From assembly GCA_021613375.1 (NCBI GenBank), contig CM038703.1:18102694-18166693 (forward strand): a stretch of DNA of 64,000 nucleotides, written 5' to 3'. The stretch is from Megaleporinus macrocephalus (lineage: Eukaryota; Chordata; Actinopteri; Characiformes; Anostomidae). The translations under genes were made by a program, and so were the position numbers. This document shows positions 22,781 to 35,642 of this stretch, piece after piece; the stretch's first letter is position 1, and each line of letters begins with the position of its first letter. The notes beneath the pieces are model-generated. The model was not told the DNA's origin. It did not search any database and saw only the letters and a program-made list of their open reading frames with translations.

Positions 22781-25700
22781 GGTACTATAGAATGCTAATG
22801 GAGAGCTAATAAATAGCAGTTTTAATTTCACGTTTACAGTAAAGTCGTGTAAATTGAATGAAATAAAGCTTTCAAGGTCACTTATAATGCTCAGTTTACT
22901 ACCCCTACACAGACCGACTGCTGACAAGGTCGAGAATCTTGGGTTAGCAGAGTTAGCTGAGATAAGAAATATTAGCATTTGCCTGTTTACCTAAAAGACT
23001 GGCTGCCATTCTTTGAGCAAAGTTCCAGTCACATATGACCCTACTGGGGCTTTCTGTGGGCTCAATGTGGTAATAAAATGCATAAAATACACAAATAAGT
23101 GGTGTGCTGAGACACACTTGAGGTGCGCTGAGGTACTTAACTGTGGTTTTGTTTATCTAGATGCTGTTTTGCACACATAGAACGAGGCACTCCTACACTA
23201 AATCTTCCTATATATACACAGTAGCTGACTGTAGATTAACATTTGTAGTTAAATAGCTGTGTTTGCTTCTTATTACTTCAGAAAATAACAAAATGTAATT
23301 TGGGCGCATCCAACATATGTGTTCCTAGTTTCAAATTAGAACGCACTCTATTTAAACATTTCAATAAGCAAGAATGAGAAGCTATACAAAGAAATGCTTT
23401 TGGAAATTATCTTTTTTAACTCAGCGTTTTATAATAACTTTTTTTTATTATAACTATTATAGAACAGAGTAAATCTGTTCTTCATTTTAACATTATTTTC
23501 AAGGTGCCCCCATTGCCCTGCCCCATCATGCCATGTTATAGGCTGTTCAGTTGCTGCAATTGCTGGATCCTAAGAATCTGCAATCTTGCAATCACAAGAA
23601 AACCAGTCCTCAATGTACTTGTCAGAGCTCCAATCACTGCATTATTTCCACACTCAACATGCACATTCGCAGCTTCAGTGTTTTGTGCTGGGAAGCTTGC
23701 TCCTGCTTCTATGTGCTGTAACTGAGCCTTTCATAGCAACACAGAGCTGGATTTTAACAGGTTTATATTTTTAGTTTATATTTTTTGTTGCCAGTGCTGC
23801 ATGATCTGACCTGAGTTGGATACATGAGGCTGAAGTTGGTTTCTAATTGGCCAGTTTCTTGTTCCAATTTAAAAGTTGCAGTAGTTAACGAATGTTGCCT
23901 GAGGTACCAGAGTGTAACTTCTGCACTGTTTAAGGTGGAACCGGAAAAATCAAACAAACTGGTCAGGTAGCCTGGGGTGCCCAAATGTAACTGTTGCACC
24001 TAAGGTGCCACCAACAACAGAGCAGTTTCTGTGACTAGCACTTAGCTTCCACATATTGCTAATGATTCCGGCTTGTGATAAAAAAAATGCAGAACCTTCA
24101 AAGAGGTAGCTCTAAAGCCATGGGTGGAGATGGTGGCATCATTCTAATGAGCCCCCAAATCTGGGGCCTCTGAACCAATGTGGAGCCAAATCTGACCAGC
24201 TTGTTGAATCCTATGTTTTCTGATGTAAGCATTAGATTTATTAGATTTAGATTCATTTCACGGTTTGGGGGCTGGTAGGCACTCCAGATACATACATTTA
24301 TGTGCACAAGCACTGAAGACTGAGTCTTTCATAATATGTCCCCTTTAAAATTAGATATCCTCACATTGGCCAGCATTTACCAATTTGTTTCCCACCTTCC
24401 CTTACACATCACAAAAACACTGTTAAAGTAGGCGGTTCTTGGCCACAGAAAAAGGCTTGCTTGCGAGTGTGAAGCAATGGACATCTTCACTAATCCTAAC
24501 TAATTTAATAAAACATCCTGTTGCAAAACAAATGCTTGTATGTCTTCTTCTTTTGCATTGTTTGGTTCCTTGTTTATCATTTCACATGTTATATAGAATT
24601 GTATAGAATCACCACAAATGCACTCCATTTACACCAGGAACACATGCGAATGTGGTTTGAGTGATGTGATCATAATGCGCCCTGGGGTGTTAATGCCTGG
24701 CTTTTCATGCAGCCAAGTACAATCCTAACGTGATCCTATCAGCAAAAACACATGTTTGTAAAGGTGTAAACACGCCCTAATAGCCCTGGGAGCATACGGT
24801 ACTGGCATCATAGATGTACTCCCTAGTGTTGGCGGGAATTTTAAACACTAGGTACATTTTACTGTCAACTTTGAAACATACTTAGCTTGTTGGAACAATT
24901 GATGTACAGACTACAGAAACTACAGTTCATCTTTTGTTTCAGTTTGTGAAAAGGGTTTGTGTTAATTATTCTCTTCATCTGTGGTCAGCGTACAACCACA
25001 GCACTATGGTAGGGTTAATATTTCAGATTGGTGAACTACTTTCAAACCAGCTTTGGTTTGGCTATTAAAGGCTAGCTGTTTTATTAAAGGCTAGAGTTTT
25101 AATATTAATTGTAATAGCAGCATTTATGTTTAAGTCATATGACATTTCACATTCTTTCCAGGCAGTGTTGAAGTAGCAGCGATGATTATTTCAGAGGACT
25201 ATTTTAAGAAGAAGCTTGGACTGTATCTCTTTTCTTCTGCCATTAATGGGCTATGGATGGCTGAGCCCTCGATAGGGTTTAGTCCAGCCACACAAATCAC
25301 TTACTTCCAAGCATCTAAATATATTTTGAGCTTTTTTACAAAAACTTCTCAAATATTGTTCATTTTATGGTTCTGTGTGTAAAGTTGGATTTTTGGAAAT
25401 TTGGATTTTGTTGAGAAATTGTTATGAGTAAAGCACATAACAGACTCTTTCACTTTTCCCAGGAGGTACTGGCAGTTCACTTCAGTTGCTCCTGAGCCTC
25501 TTCTGTTTTCACTGGCAAAGATCAACAAAACAGTCTTATTGTTCGTTTGTCTTTGCAACTGTGCAGCAATCCACCACAAAATCAACTAAATTGGTAGGTA
25601 ATTTGTTATTGTTCTATGTGTTTGAGGATTCAGATGTGTGACGGTGAAAATCTGTCATCTGTGCAGAAGATAAGCCCCACTGGTGAGCGAGGAAAGGTTA

Positions 25701-26330
25701 ATTAAGAACCCATCAATCTGCCTGGGTTGAACTGTGAGCGTCATGTCTGAGGCATTTTGTAGACTCATAGCACAGAGCAGAACGGAGCTGCAGAGAGAAT
25801 GGCTAATGAAACATCCCAGGCAGCCATGTGTGCACACAGGCGCAGCAGCCCCCGGGGACGAGCTATTGGATAGCAAATTAGATTCCCTCGGGGTAAATGG
25901 AACAACCAGACTAAGAATAGAATTATTTTCAGCTGTGTAAAAAGGATTGTTTTCTCTGTCTTCTGTATTTATTTGCCAAATCTAACATGGGCTTTACAAA
26001 AAAAAGAGAATCCCTTAAAGGACCCAATATTGTGGGGGAAAAACAAAAAACAAATTCATTTCACTTTTTAAAATGAAATAGTTTGATATGTTTGTTATAT
26101 AAGCACTGCAATTTGTTTAATGAAAGCTTTGCTCTCCCACGCATACGGTTCTTTTTTGGAAATTAAGCTATAAAAAAAACCCTAATTCATTGTTTCTGTG
26201 ATATGAAAACAAAAGAGCTGTCAACTCAAATGACACAGTAGATTGTGAAGCTGCACAGATTAGGCTGTGGTTTTAAAGAAATAGTAGTCATTATGCAGGG
26301 TGGAAAAAAAATAGTTTAAAAAGAAAATCT
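22781..26330. other. Gene-free region
   Basis: No supportable exon. It contains a degraded MITE copy at 23840-24015. The block 25640-25900 has balanced composition and low repeat character, and could be a conserved non-coding element (untested). Confidence 0.45.
23840..24015. repeat. Degenerate MITE copy
   Basis: It carries the family phrases GTTTCTTGTTCCAATTTAAAAG and, inverted, GTAACTTCTGCACTGTTTAAGG followed by TGGAACCGG, then a second TGTAACTGTTGCACCTAAGG. It looks like one copy plus part of another. Confidence 0.6.
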
Positions 26331-26339
26331 ATGCAAGAG

Positions 26340-26830
26340 CTGAAAAAATAGGAACCCAAAGATGCAGTTTAGCTCAAACCTTTGAAATTTCCAAGTCCAC
26401 TGTCAGGTGCCCTGTCCATGACCAGAACCTTTCTGGAAGAGTTTTACAAAATAAGAATTTCCTATGAGCAAGCAACACACCAGAGGGCCTAAACTTTGCT
26501 AAATGTCTTTGGAATGGCAAACGAAATAGTGATATGTGTTTAGATAAAACCAAAACGTATCTTGTTGGTAATGCACACCATCATCATGTTGGGAGACAGC
26601 AATCAATAAAAAGCACCTGACACTGACTGTCAATCATGGTGGTGGATCATTGATGCTTTGTGGCTGTTTTGCAGCTAGTGGTCTTGGGGCTCTTGTGAAG
26701 ATCAATGGCATGATGAATTCCACTAAATTTCAGCAAGGTCTATATTGGAAGAGAAAGATAACAAGTGAAGATCAAAGACACCACAATGATCACACAGAAG
26801 CAACATGTTAAAACAGACACAGACAGGAAA
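26340..26830 (+). pseudogene. Tc1-like transposase relic
   Basis: Short translated stretches match Tc1 transposase. AQTFEISKSTVR (about 26373-26408) looks like the helix-turn-helix. VNHGGGSLMLCGCFAASGLG (26630-26689), followed by ALVKINGMM, looks like the catalytic-core block around GGG..M.WG. Frameshifts and stops separate them, so no active enzyme is encoded. Confidence 0.65.
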
Positions 26831-26939
26831 ATTAAATGTTGAGATGTTGTTGAGATTTAAAACAAACTAGTATAGTTAACATTAACAAAGGTACCTAAAT
26901 AGTCTGACGACACAGCATCAAAAAATTACAAAAGTCGGC

Positions 26940-27075
26940 CTTCCTATGCACCAATGTGCTTTGCAAATATTTCTGTTCCACCTTAAATAGTCGCTCAATT
27001 ACATTCTGTTATAGCATTATAGCAAGTTATAGCATTTAAAGTGGAATGGGTCAAGAAACTTTTAAATAGGAAACA
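26940..27075. repeat. Degenerate MITE copy
   Basis: It has CTGTTCCACCTTAAATAG at the left, CAATTACATTCTG in the middle and the inverted TTTAAAGTGGAATGGG at the right, the same layout as the bud31 intron copies. Confidence 0.6.
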
Positions 27076-29560
27076 AACAATGAACATTAACCAGGCCCAC
27101 TAGCAGTTCAGTTCCTTGGAAACGGAATGGAAAGTGTCGGACATCCCCTTCACAGCCTGTAACAGTAAATTTTCTACACATAGTCCACCATCTTTGTTGC
27201 TGTTGCTCCATTGTTGTAGTAAATTTGGGGAGTGTAAATATTAAAAAAGATTTTGTTATCGGCCTGTTTGACTACCCTTTTTTTCAAATGTGGAGTTTGC
27301 ATTTAATGAAGGAACAACAGTGTTTTGAGACAGTCCCATGTACTAAATTCTCTTTATCCAAGTATATTCTATTCCATAGCAACTTTAAAAGCACAGCAAC
27401 AAAGCAATGTAAAAGCAATAAAGAGATGTTGGAAAATGGTAATGTAAAGATAAATTACAACTGTTCTTGGTACATAAAACTGTATAAGCATCATAAAAGG
27501 ACATCAACGAAAGCAATAAAATACAAAGAAAAATGTAGTCCAGGGAACACAACAGAACAGAAGAAAGATATATTGCCAAATCGCTGCAGGTTTCTAATTA
27601 TTCACCGGTTCCTATGAGAAAATGTTGCTGTTTTGCTTCACACTGAATAACTCTGATTAACCCAGATCAATAATGGAGCAGGGTGTCACAACACTACTCA
27701 ATAATATGACCATGAGGCCATGTTCTGTATTGACTGAGAGTTCCTCTCAGTTTGACCAGGCAAGTAGACCATTGATAAATTGCCCATCTCTCAGCCTGAG
27801 GCCGAGGTGAAAACAGGTAGTGATCAGTATGCAAAGTCACGTATTCTGACGCTGCTCTTGCCTGTGGGATAAATATAGAGCTGAGTGCGTCTCAGCAGTT
27901 TTATGCTTGAGTGGTGTCCATGCAGCATCTTTTCACTTTCTACAATTGGCCTTCATCTTCGCCGGATTCTCCTCTGCTGTGCACTGGTGCAGGAAGACAT
28001 AACTGTGTAACTGACATATGCAGACGCATCCCAAACTATACACATACTCATGATATCTGCCCTACAGCTCACAAATATGGATGGAATACGAACCTATGGT
28101 AATCGTATCACTCCTTTAGAATGAACATGCTCTAATATAGAGTAAGATGGATTTTTTTATCGGTAGGTCTAATCACAGTGTTTACTTCAGCCCATGTCTG
28201 TCCATCACTGTTTCATTAAAATTAACTGAAATGGAAGCATAATGTCTTTGAAACGAAGTACACTATTTCCTTACCAGTCACAGGTTTCGAACTCCATATG
28301 CCAGGGATAAAATAAATGAAATCTAGCCCAACAGAAAGCAGTCAGGCACAACATATAGTATTTCTCTAGAAAAGGGTAAGCAGTGAAGCAATTTTGTGAC
28401 CTTTTCTGCATTCATATGTTGAAATGTTCTAGTATGAAAGCCAGAGATTTGGTCACTGTCATAGCATTTTAAATCTGCCCAAAGGTAAACAATAAGAAAC
28501 TGCTTCATGACAGTGCTTTTCCCTTTTCTCCAGCATTGTATGCATATTGTGTCTGCATTGCCTGTTTCTGTGGAATTACACAAGGGTCCTTCATGTCTTC
28601 AGGTCGGAATGACACATCATTTGAAACTGAATTTGGGTTGTTATAGGGTCACCAGACACCCCCTTTTTCCAGTGACAGTCCCCATGTCTGGTGGCCTGTC
28701 CACAGCTGGAGCTGTCCCTGGAAATTTCATTCTACAAAAGACATGGCAGCAGAGCAGACAGTTAGAAATCGTGCATTGTGCTTGTTTTACCCAATAATTT
28801 ATTAACCACTTCTACCACTTGCTTGCCTAGTTTTAGAGAATTCAGCCTTGTAAATCTCTACCAAAAGCCAACAGCTGCCCTGCTTTAAATCCCTGGTTAC
28901 CTTGTATATTTTCAAGTTTCATGATTTAAAGCAAAAGCGGGGTAATAGGACTTGAATTGTACTACAATCGTAATACAAATCTGATTTGTATAGGCATACA
29001 ATGTACTTAAATTTAAGCTACTATGCAATCAACAAATGCATATTTTCTTTTTACACTAAATTATTATTAATTATTAATTATTAGAGCTGCCCCCTCTTTT
29101 TTATTGTATAGAAAAATACATTTGATATAACAATGACATATTGGCCACTAGAACTGTAAATAGTCTGAGCTTTCATTTCCTCTGGTCACCTGATTATTAT
29201 ATTGTTTATGTACACCCTGCATGGATGAGGTACTCAAAATGACCAGTGTCTTGTGTGTTTCTCAGAAATGCAAATAAGGGAATCTATTGTGTGCTTGCTC
29301 CTCATTGAAAGTCTCTGCTGAGCTTTGATCATTTTCACCAGTGAGTGTCCTGCTGTTGGCTTACTTTCTAGGCAAGCCCAGCTCACAGCAGAGATGTACA
29401 GAACACATTAACCACTGCACATACTACCCAAAAATATATTCTCTGTATCGTCATTATCCAAACAAAAACAAGTATCTCCAAAATAGTAGCTTTACAGCAG
29501 AGGCCAAAAACATTCTTTACTTTCAATGTAAGATAATGTAACAAGGATTTATTCCAAGTG

Positions 29561-29605
29561 ATTTTGGAGCATTTATATTGGTCCATTCATCATGAAACTT
29601 TTATA
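29561..29605. repeat. Dispersed repeat, copy 1 of 3
   Basis: The phrase TTTATATTGGTCCATTCATC recurs, with small changes, at 37276-37328 and 42861-42915. Confidence 0.6.
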
Positions 29606-29817
29606 GTATATTAAGGGCAGCTGATCTACTCAAATGACAAAAAGACAAATAGAGATGCATGTTTTTCTTTGGACAGCACTGATGTTTATCACCTACATTT
29701 CAATACGTTTCATGCTGGTGTTCAAGGTAACATCTTATAGGTTTCTTCTCACTTTAGTTTTACATTGGCCTATTCTAAGTGTCAACACTGGTGTTCCATG
29801 CAAGAACAAATCACAAA

Positions 29818-29954
29818 GGTCAGCGTGGCTAGTGACCAGCAAACCATAGCTTGTGGTTTTGATGCTGGTATGCTGGTCAACCAGCTTGACTAAGCCAGCT
29901 GAACTACACAAGCATACACAAGCAGAGTGTGCTGGTCTGTTTTTTAGCAGGGTA
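29818..29954. repeat. Small MITE rich in GCTGGT/ACCAGC motifs
   Basis: GTGACCAGCA, ATGCTGGTATGCTGGTCAACC, AGCCAGCTGAAC and TGCTGGTCTG alternate, and it ends in TAGCAGGGTA. This GCTGGT-rich style is known from fish non-autonomous DNA elements. The left boundary is uncertain. Confidence 0.6.
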
Positions 29955-30119
29955 ATTTCAGCTAACTTGGACATCGCTGTGTGGGTCTAAATAATAATTT
30001 TGAATATTTAATGTAACTTAAATATATTCGTTGATAAAAAAAACCACATCAATCAAATAAGAGCTGCGGGGTGAAGGTAGTACCTGAACACTAGGGGCTC
30101 TTTTCAGTAGTTAGCATGA

Positions 30120-30400
30120 GTTAGCTTAGCTACTTGGTTGTATTTTCTCTTAACCGTTTTCTGAGCGAGAGGGGAAAACAGCGCGAGCGTATGTTTTTTT
30201 TTCTCCACCTACATTCAGGAAAGTCCCGCCTCCTCGCTCCGATTGGCCGATACGTTTTCTCTCGCAAGCACTTCTACGACTGTGAGCTAATCCGAGCACA
30301 TGAGGCGGGACACTTCGAACCAATCCGTGCGCAGAAGCCCAGATACTACCAACCAATCACAACGCAGAAGGCAGGATCTCTCCGAATACGGGTGGGGAAA
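30120..30400 (+). promoter_or_regulatory. CCAAT-box array, candidate slc29a4 promoter
   Basis: Three direct units of exactly 33 bp start at 30285, 30318 and 30351. Each has a (C/T)AATC core, and the last two have AACCAATC and CGCAGAAG in the same places. A fourth unit is inverted at about 30223-30252 and contains GATTGG and CCCGCCTCC. CpG is frequent, unlike the surrounding DNA. The CCAAT boxes fit NF-Y binding. Assignment to slc29a4 is by position only. Confidence 0.5.
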
Positions 30401-30560
30401 AAATAACCCTGTGCATCTACTGCTTCAAGACCTCAGCTGCCGGAGACCCGCTCAATGGATCGAACCAAAACGCAAGAACACTTCTAGTAAATATGTCACA
30501 CACGGAGAATATTTTTTCGCGGGACTAAAATGTGTGCAGGAGGCGTCTAAAACGATTCGG
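30400..30560 (+). other. Candidate non-coding first exon (slc29a4?)
   Basis: Directly after the CCAAT array, a CpG-bearing stretch ends in a strong donor, CGG|GTGAGC (GT at 30561-30562). The next acceptor that leads into slc29a4 is at 35641-35642. This is a plausible 5' UTR exon but has no RNA support here. Confidence 0.35.
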
Positions 30561-31478
30561 GTGAGCTTTAACCTGTTGTTTCTCTTTCCTCTAAACGGCA
30601 CGTCTATGAATTATGCATAGGTGATTTGTATTGTTCTTTGATCTGTAATGAAATTGTGTAAGCAGTTCTCAGACCACAGAATACATCTAAACATTATCCA
30701 GCCTTAAATATAACAAAGGCAAAGCAGGAACACCGACATTTAGAAAGAATGATTTGGCTGTTAGAGTTTCATATTTGTATTTCAGTGGTGAAAAAGTGAT
30801 TAAATTAGACTTGACACAGAAGCCTATGTGTTTACAGTGTTGGGTTTTGTGAGGACTAATATGAAACGTTTTCAGTTGTGTTGCCTTCCTATGTTTTTCT
30901 TCAGCCAATTCATGTACTTTACTCAGTCCTCCCCGTATTACTGAATCATCAGGTAATTTATCACTTCAGCTCATATTTAGGGAGCAATTCTGAGCGCCAC
31001 CAGCTGTCAAGGCTCATCACTTAGCAGCTAATGTACTTAGGAGTAACATAACATTATTATTGTCCCACAGTGGGCATCATCTGTTCCACTGTCACATCCA
31101 TATCCGAGGAGGACCTACCAGGCGTTATGTATAGATTTCTCCAGAAGGTGTTTATGTAATGTTGGAAATTTCTTTAAACATCACGATAAACATGTTGCTT
31201 GATCTTGTGGAGCAGAGCACAGAATGTATCGTCTGGTTGTAAAAGATCAAGCCTTTAACAGCTGACAACTCAGGCTTTAGGCACAGTTGTTTGCCAGCTG
31301 TTGTGCTCTGCCTGTTATCTTATTTGCAGTTCTTTCTATTGTTGACATGCAATAGCGCAGTCAAACAATGAGAGCCACTATGATGGCAGACATGACAGGT
31401 TGGTTAAATTGATGATTTTCTTCTGGCTTTATAATGCTTGTCATTCCAAACACATATACTTTCACTGTACACTTTTTA

Positions 31479-32235
31479 AGGTACACCTCCTTGTATCTGC
31501 ACTCTTTGTCCATTGTATCAGCTCTGCTTACCATATAGGTGCACTTTGTAGTTCTACAATTAAAGACTGTATTTCTGTGTGGGATTACCCTGTTCAGGGT
31601 CAGGACTCCTGCAAGACCACCACAGAGCAGGTATTATTAGGGTGCTGGCTTATTCTCACCACTGCAGTGACACTGATGTGGTGGTGGTCTATTAGTGTGT
31701 GTTGTGTTGGTATGAGTGGATCAGACACAGCACATTGCTTCTGGATTTTAAAACACCTCAGTGTCAATGCTGAAATAGTCCAGCAACCAAAACTATCCAG
31801 CCAACGGCATCCTGTAATGACCAACACAAACGGTGCAGCAAGAGATGAGCTATCATCTTTGACTTTACATCTACAAGGTAGAGCAAAAGAGTTGGTGTAT
31901 CCAATAGTGTGGACAGTAAGTGGACAGAGGTTGTGTTGGTCATCCTCTTGTTTTTCACCAGTGTTCACAGGACGTTGGATATTTTTGGTTGGTGGACTAT
32001 TTTCAGTCCAGCATTGACACTGAGGTTTAGAACTCCATTCTCAGTCCAACAGTTGAGCAGTCCTTAGTCCAGCACTGCTGTGTCTGATCCACTCGTACCA
32101 GCACAACACACTCTAACACGCCCTGTGGAGGTCCTGTAAGGGTCCTGACCATTGAAGAACAGGGTGAAAGGGGGCTAATGAGGTATGGACTACATTCTGC
32201 TATATGGTATGAACTGTGGATACAAGGTAGGCATG
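31479..32235. mobile_element. Long palindromic MITE, near full length
   Basis: The left part reads CCACAGAGCAGGTATTATTAGG ... CACTGATGTGGTGGTGG ... GAGTGGATCAGACACAGCA. The right part reads, inverted, TGTGTCTGATCCACTCGTAC ... GGAGGTCCTGTAAGGGTCC ... GAAGAACAGGGTGAAAG. The element is thus a large inverted repeat of about 750 bp with no transposase. Frames inside it (205 and 122 codons) come from the repeat. Similar elements are common in ostariophysan fish by my recollection. Confidence 0.75.
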
Positions 32236-35054
32236 CCTAGTATGTGTATTTATGAAAAGATTTCATATATTAAACAGTTATGATAAACAAAGTTATGTGG
32301 TGATAGGAATCATACGACTTTCAGTCTTTTTACAGTACAGGGGTACAAAATTGTCTGTAAAATTGACCACTGTTTTAACATTATTGTTATGACATGTACA
32401 AAGTTGGAAGACACATGTAGGTTCACTGGTGGTTTTGGATAGTGAATAAAAATGACTATATATGAAGTGTAGATGTCACAACCTTCGGTTCCAGCCACCA
32501 ACCACTGTAAAGAAAGCTGAGTCAGTAACTCCTCAGTGCACCATTTCACACCAAAAAGCACAGATTTACTGCAAATAAATGAAAGTTACTGACCAGCTCC
32601 TCATGGTCACAGTCCCCATGAATGATATTCACTATGTTTGCGTAACATGTTTGCATAGCTTACTCCAGTGAAATGCTACACTGTGCTACATATTTGTCCT
32701 TTCCTTACATGGCCTGTGCCTCAGCCTAACTTAAATGCACAGTAACATCAAGCAACGCCGATAGAGTTCATTAGTAGCATATACAATAGTGACATCCATT
32801 GTAGCTAAATAGTGTGTGACTCACCCCACTTACTGCAATTGCCTGATTTTGTGCATGAAATAGATTGTCAGGAGTTGAATACGGGGGCTGCAGCTGCTAG
32901 CAGTGTTTTATTAGGCCATGCAGGTTTAGTGCGTAGGCCTTGGCTATACGTTAGTGCCTTAATAATTAAACCGAAAAGGTTTAGTACTACTTAGCTTAGT
33001 TAAATGATGGCAGTGAACGGCAGCCGTGGCATAATGGAACGGAGTACCTCATCAGATGTGGAAGCGAAAAGAAGGTCAAAAGAGGGTCTATATGGCCCTC
33101 TTTTGCAATGAGGCAGAGCTAAGTGAGATGTAAAATGACATGACAAAGTAAGCAGTAAGTGGCTTGAGGCTTGACTTGCTTTTACTGTGCTGGTGTGCTC
33201 AGTCACTGAATTATGCTCTGACAGCACTCACATCACAGGCAGCTTTCATCTCCCCTGCCCCAGACAAACATCTATTAAGCTCAGCTGTAACAATATTATC
33301 AGCTATGCATACAGGCTTTAGAGCAATACCTGAATGATATGACTCTGGTGACACAGCAATTAAGAAACAACACACATATAGGCGGGTGTTTTTCCTGTGG
33401 ACTTGCATCTGAATTCATAGGTGCATTTAACCTTTTGAGAGATGTATTTTGGTTAATGCTTTTATATGAGACTGAAACCTTTTTTCTGCATGTACATATC
33501 TCGATGATGATGACGATGTTGATACATACATAAAATTACAAAGTCAATACATTAACATTTTATACATGTTAGTATCGACTCCATCATCGTCATCTTCGAG
33601 ATGTGTACATGTCAATAGCGGATATCAGCCCCCAGTTCTCATATTGGATCAGCACTGAAATAAAATCTGAACCAAGTGATGCTGTAGATGCTGTGCTGTA
33701 ACTAATGATTTTAGACATTTTTCCTACTTCTAAACATAACCTTAAGCTGATACCAATACACTGAACCCCCTGACCCTGACCTGGGTCCTAATATATGTAG
33801 GCCAGTGCTGGTTCCATTATATAGGTTAGTAAAAACTATATAGGAGTCAAAATTAGGTGTGAGTGCATTTTGTATAGATGCCCTGAATCAGCCGTCATTA
33901 TCATTTGTTGTATTTTATGATTGTATTCTGTATATCAGCAGATCAGGAGTTGCTGACAGGCCTCTTGCCTTCTTATAAAGAATCACAGCTGACTTTGCAT
34001 AGACAGACTAATTAATGTTGCTAGTCAAAGAGAATTTTCACAATTTGTGCATAATTGAATTTTGAGATGTAAACAAAGTCATTCAGAGTGATTTTGTGTG
34101 AAGTGCTGTGTTCTAGGAAATTTACTGAGTCAGAGCTGTTCAGAGCAGACATCAGAAGAGCTTGATATCTGTAAAAGATTTCTCATAGAAAGATATAAAA
34201 TGTTTATGAAATGTTTATGAACTGCCTGCCGTACCTAAATATATATATATATAGGTACGCACTAAATAAAATGATTATATTTGTGACATATTTGTTGTTG
34301 TAGACACCCAGGGTTCCTATCAGCATCACTGTAAAGAGCCTTTAAGTTTCCCAGTGAACACTCAAACCACCCTGAATGTCCTTGTTTACATCAATTATTG
34401 GTAAAATTTCCTTTTAACCTGCAGCTTTTACTAAAATCTGTGCATTCGTATCTTCTCCTCTATTCCCAATATTATTTATTTATTACATTGTGATAACCAA
34501 CCTGGCTAGCCGGTGAGGAAATGAAAACAGGAGAAAGCTTTTATTGAGCTTTTCATGACAGTTAATATGATATAAAATTCACTGTCTTCACATCCCACTG
34601 CCCACCTCCTCAGATATCATATTTTAAAGCGTTTTACTGCATCTCTCAAGTGATTTTTTTATTTTCCATCTCTGTGTCAGACTGTTATTCCCACTGTTTG
34701 TTACTGTTGTCCATCTTCATTAGGCTGATGTATGAAAACTGCTACTCTGGTAAGCAATGCTACCAGTCATGCAGTCAACCAGCGCCTGATTCATAACATT
34801 TGAACAGACTATCCACCCTACGACTCATTAACTCACCAATTACAATCAACTAAATGGGGCTGAGGCAGCCGCTGATTTAACCGCCTAAATCACTACAAAT
34901 ATCGACTTGGTTGTGATGTTTACAGTTTGTCTGTGCTTTCTTGGGTTTGGTGTGCATAGGTTTATATACTGTACGTTAGCTCACATCCCGAGACCTTCTC
35001 TGCCCATCAGGATTTCTCTCGACTCTACCGATAAACCACTCTGCCATTGTATAT
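32236..35054. other. Gene-free region upstream of slc29a4 coding exons
   Basis: If 30400-30560 is the first exon, this lies in slc29a4 intron 1. It contains a hairpin at 33489-33611 and a short (AT)n run near 34243-34254. I see no exon. Confidence 0.45.
33489..33611. repeat. Inverted repeat / hairpin
   Basis: The left arm (33489-33525) and right arm (33572-33611) are near reverse complements, both built around ATCTCGA.GATGA.GATG, with a 46-nt spacer. The pairing is long but imperfect. Confidence 0.7.
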
Positions 35055-35232
35055 CAGTGTTTTGTAATCCTGTTCCTGAGGGCCAGCAGCTCTGCACAGT
35101 TTCAGCTACTCCCTGTTTTAACACGCCTGCTCTAGCTCATGAGGGGCTTGATAATCAGTTGATGAGCAGGTGTGCTGAGAAATGGTATGGCTAAAACAGT
35201 GGGTCACCATGACGCAGGATTCAGAAATGCTG
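35055..35232. mobile_element. hAT-type MITE
   Basis: The ends are inverted: CAGTGTTTTGTAATCCTG at the left and CAGGATTCAGAAATGCTG at the right. The inside is palindromic in style (GAGGGCCAGCAGCTCTGCACA). Its length of 178 bp and CAGTG ends fit hAT-derived MITEs of fish. Flanking 8-mers match at five of eight positions, a decayed target-site duplication. Confidence 0.65.
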
Positions 35233-35642
35233 TATTATACAGTCATAGGCAAAAGTGTGAAAGCCTTTAAATGTTGTTGATTCTTGATCTACATGGAAGA
35301 TATAGAGGATGTGCAAAAAATATTATATATGTGCTTTCCTTTACAATTTTAAGTTTAATGTATCTGAAAAAATGTACAATAAACAAGATAATGTGTCATA
35401 ATATTACACTAAACTCTTTATGTTTTATTTTAAATTGATTAAATTCAGCAATTAAACAGTAATTGCACATTAATGTTCATAATTGTGTTCTCTGTACAGG
35501 ATGTTTTATTGCAATTTAATTTATTTTTCATTTTTACTTACAAAATAACAAAACATATAATCAGACTTTTTCTTTACGAGTGTATAAATAGTTTGGAACG
35601 CATAACTACCTGGCTGAATTACACGTGTCTTCCTCTATCCAG

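Larger units (their letters stand above)
27076..30110. other. Gene-free region
   Basis: No exon can be supported. A 130-codon open frame at 27225-27617 is Lys/Asn/Ile-rich and has no recognisable domain. A small MITE lies at 29818-29954. Confidence 0.45.

Noticed and set aside
27225..27617. 130-codon Lys/Asn-rich open frame
   Set aside because: It has no domain, biased composition expected of AT-rich DNA, and no splice or poly(A) context.
31400..32017. 205-codon open frame, one of the longest in the window
   Set aside because: It lies within the palindromic MITE; its opposite strand also has open frames, no domain is recognisable, and the same DNA recurs decayed elsewhere.
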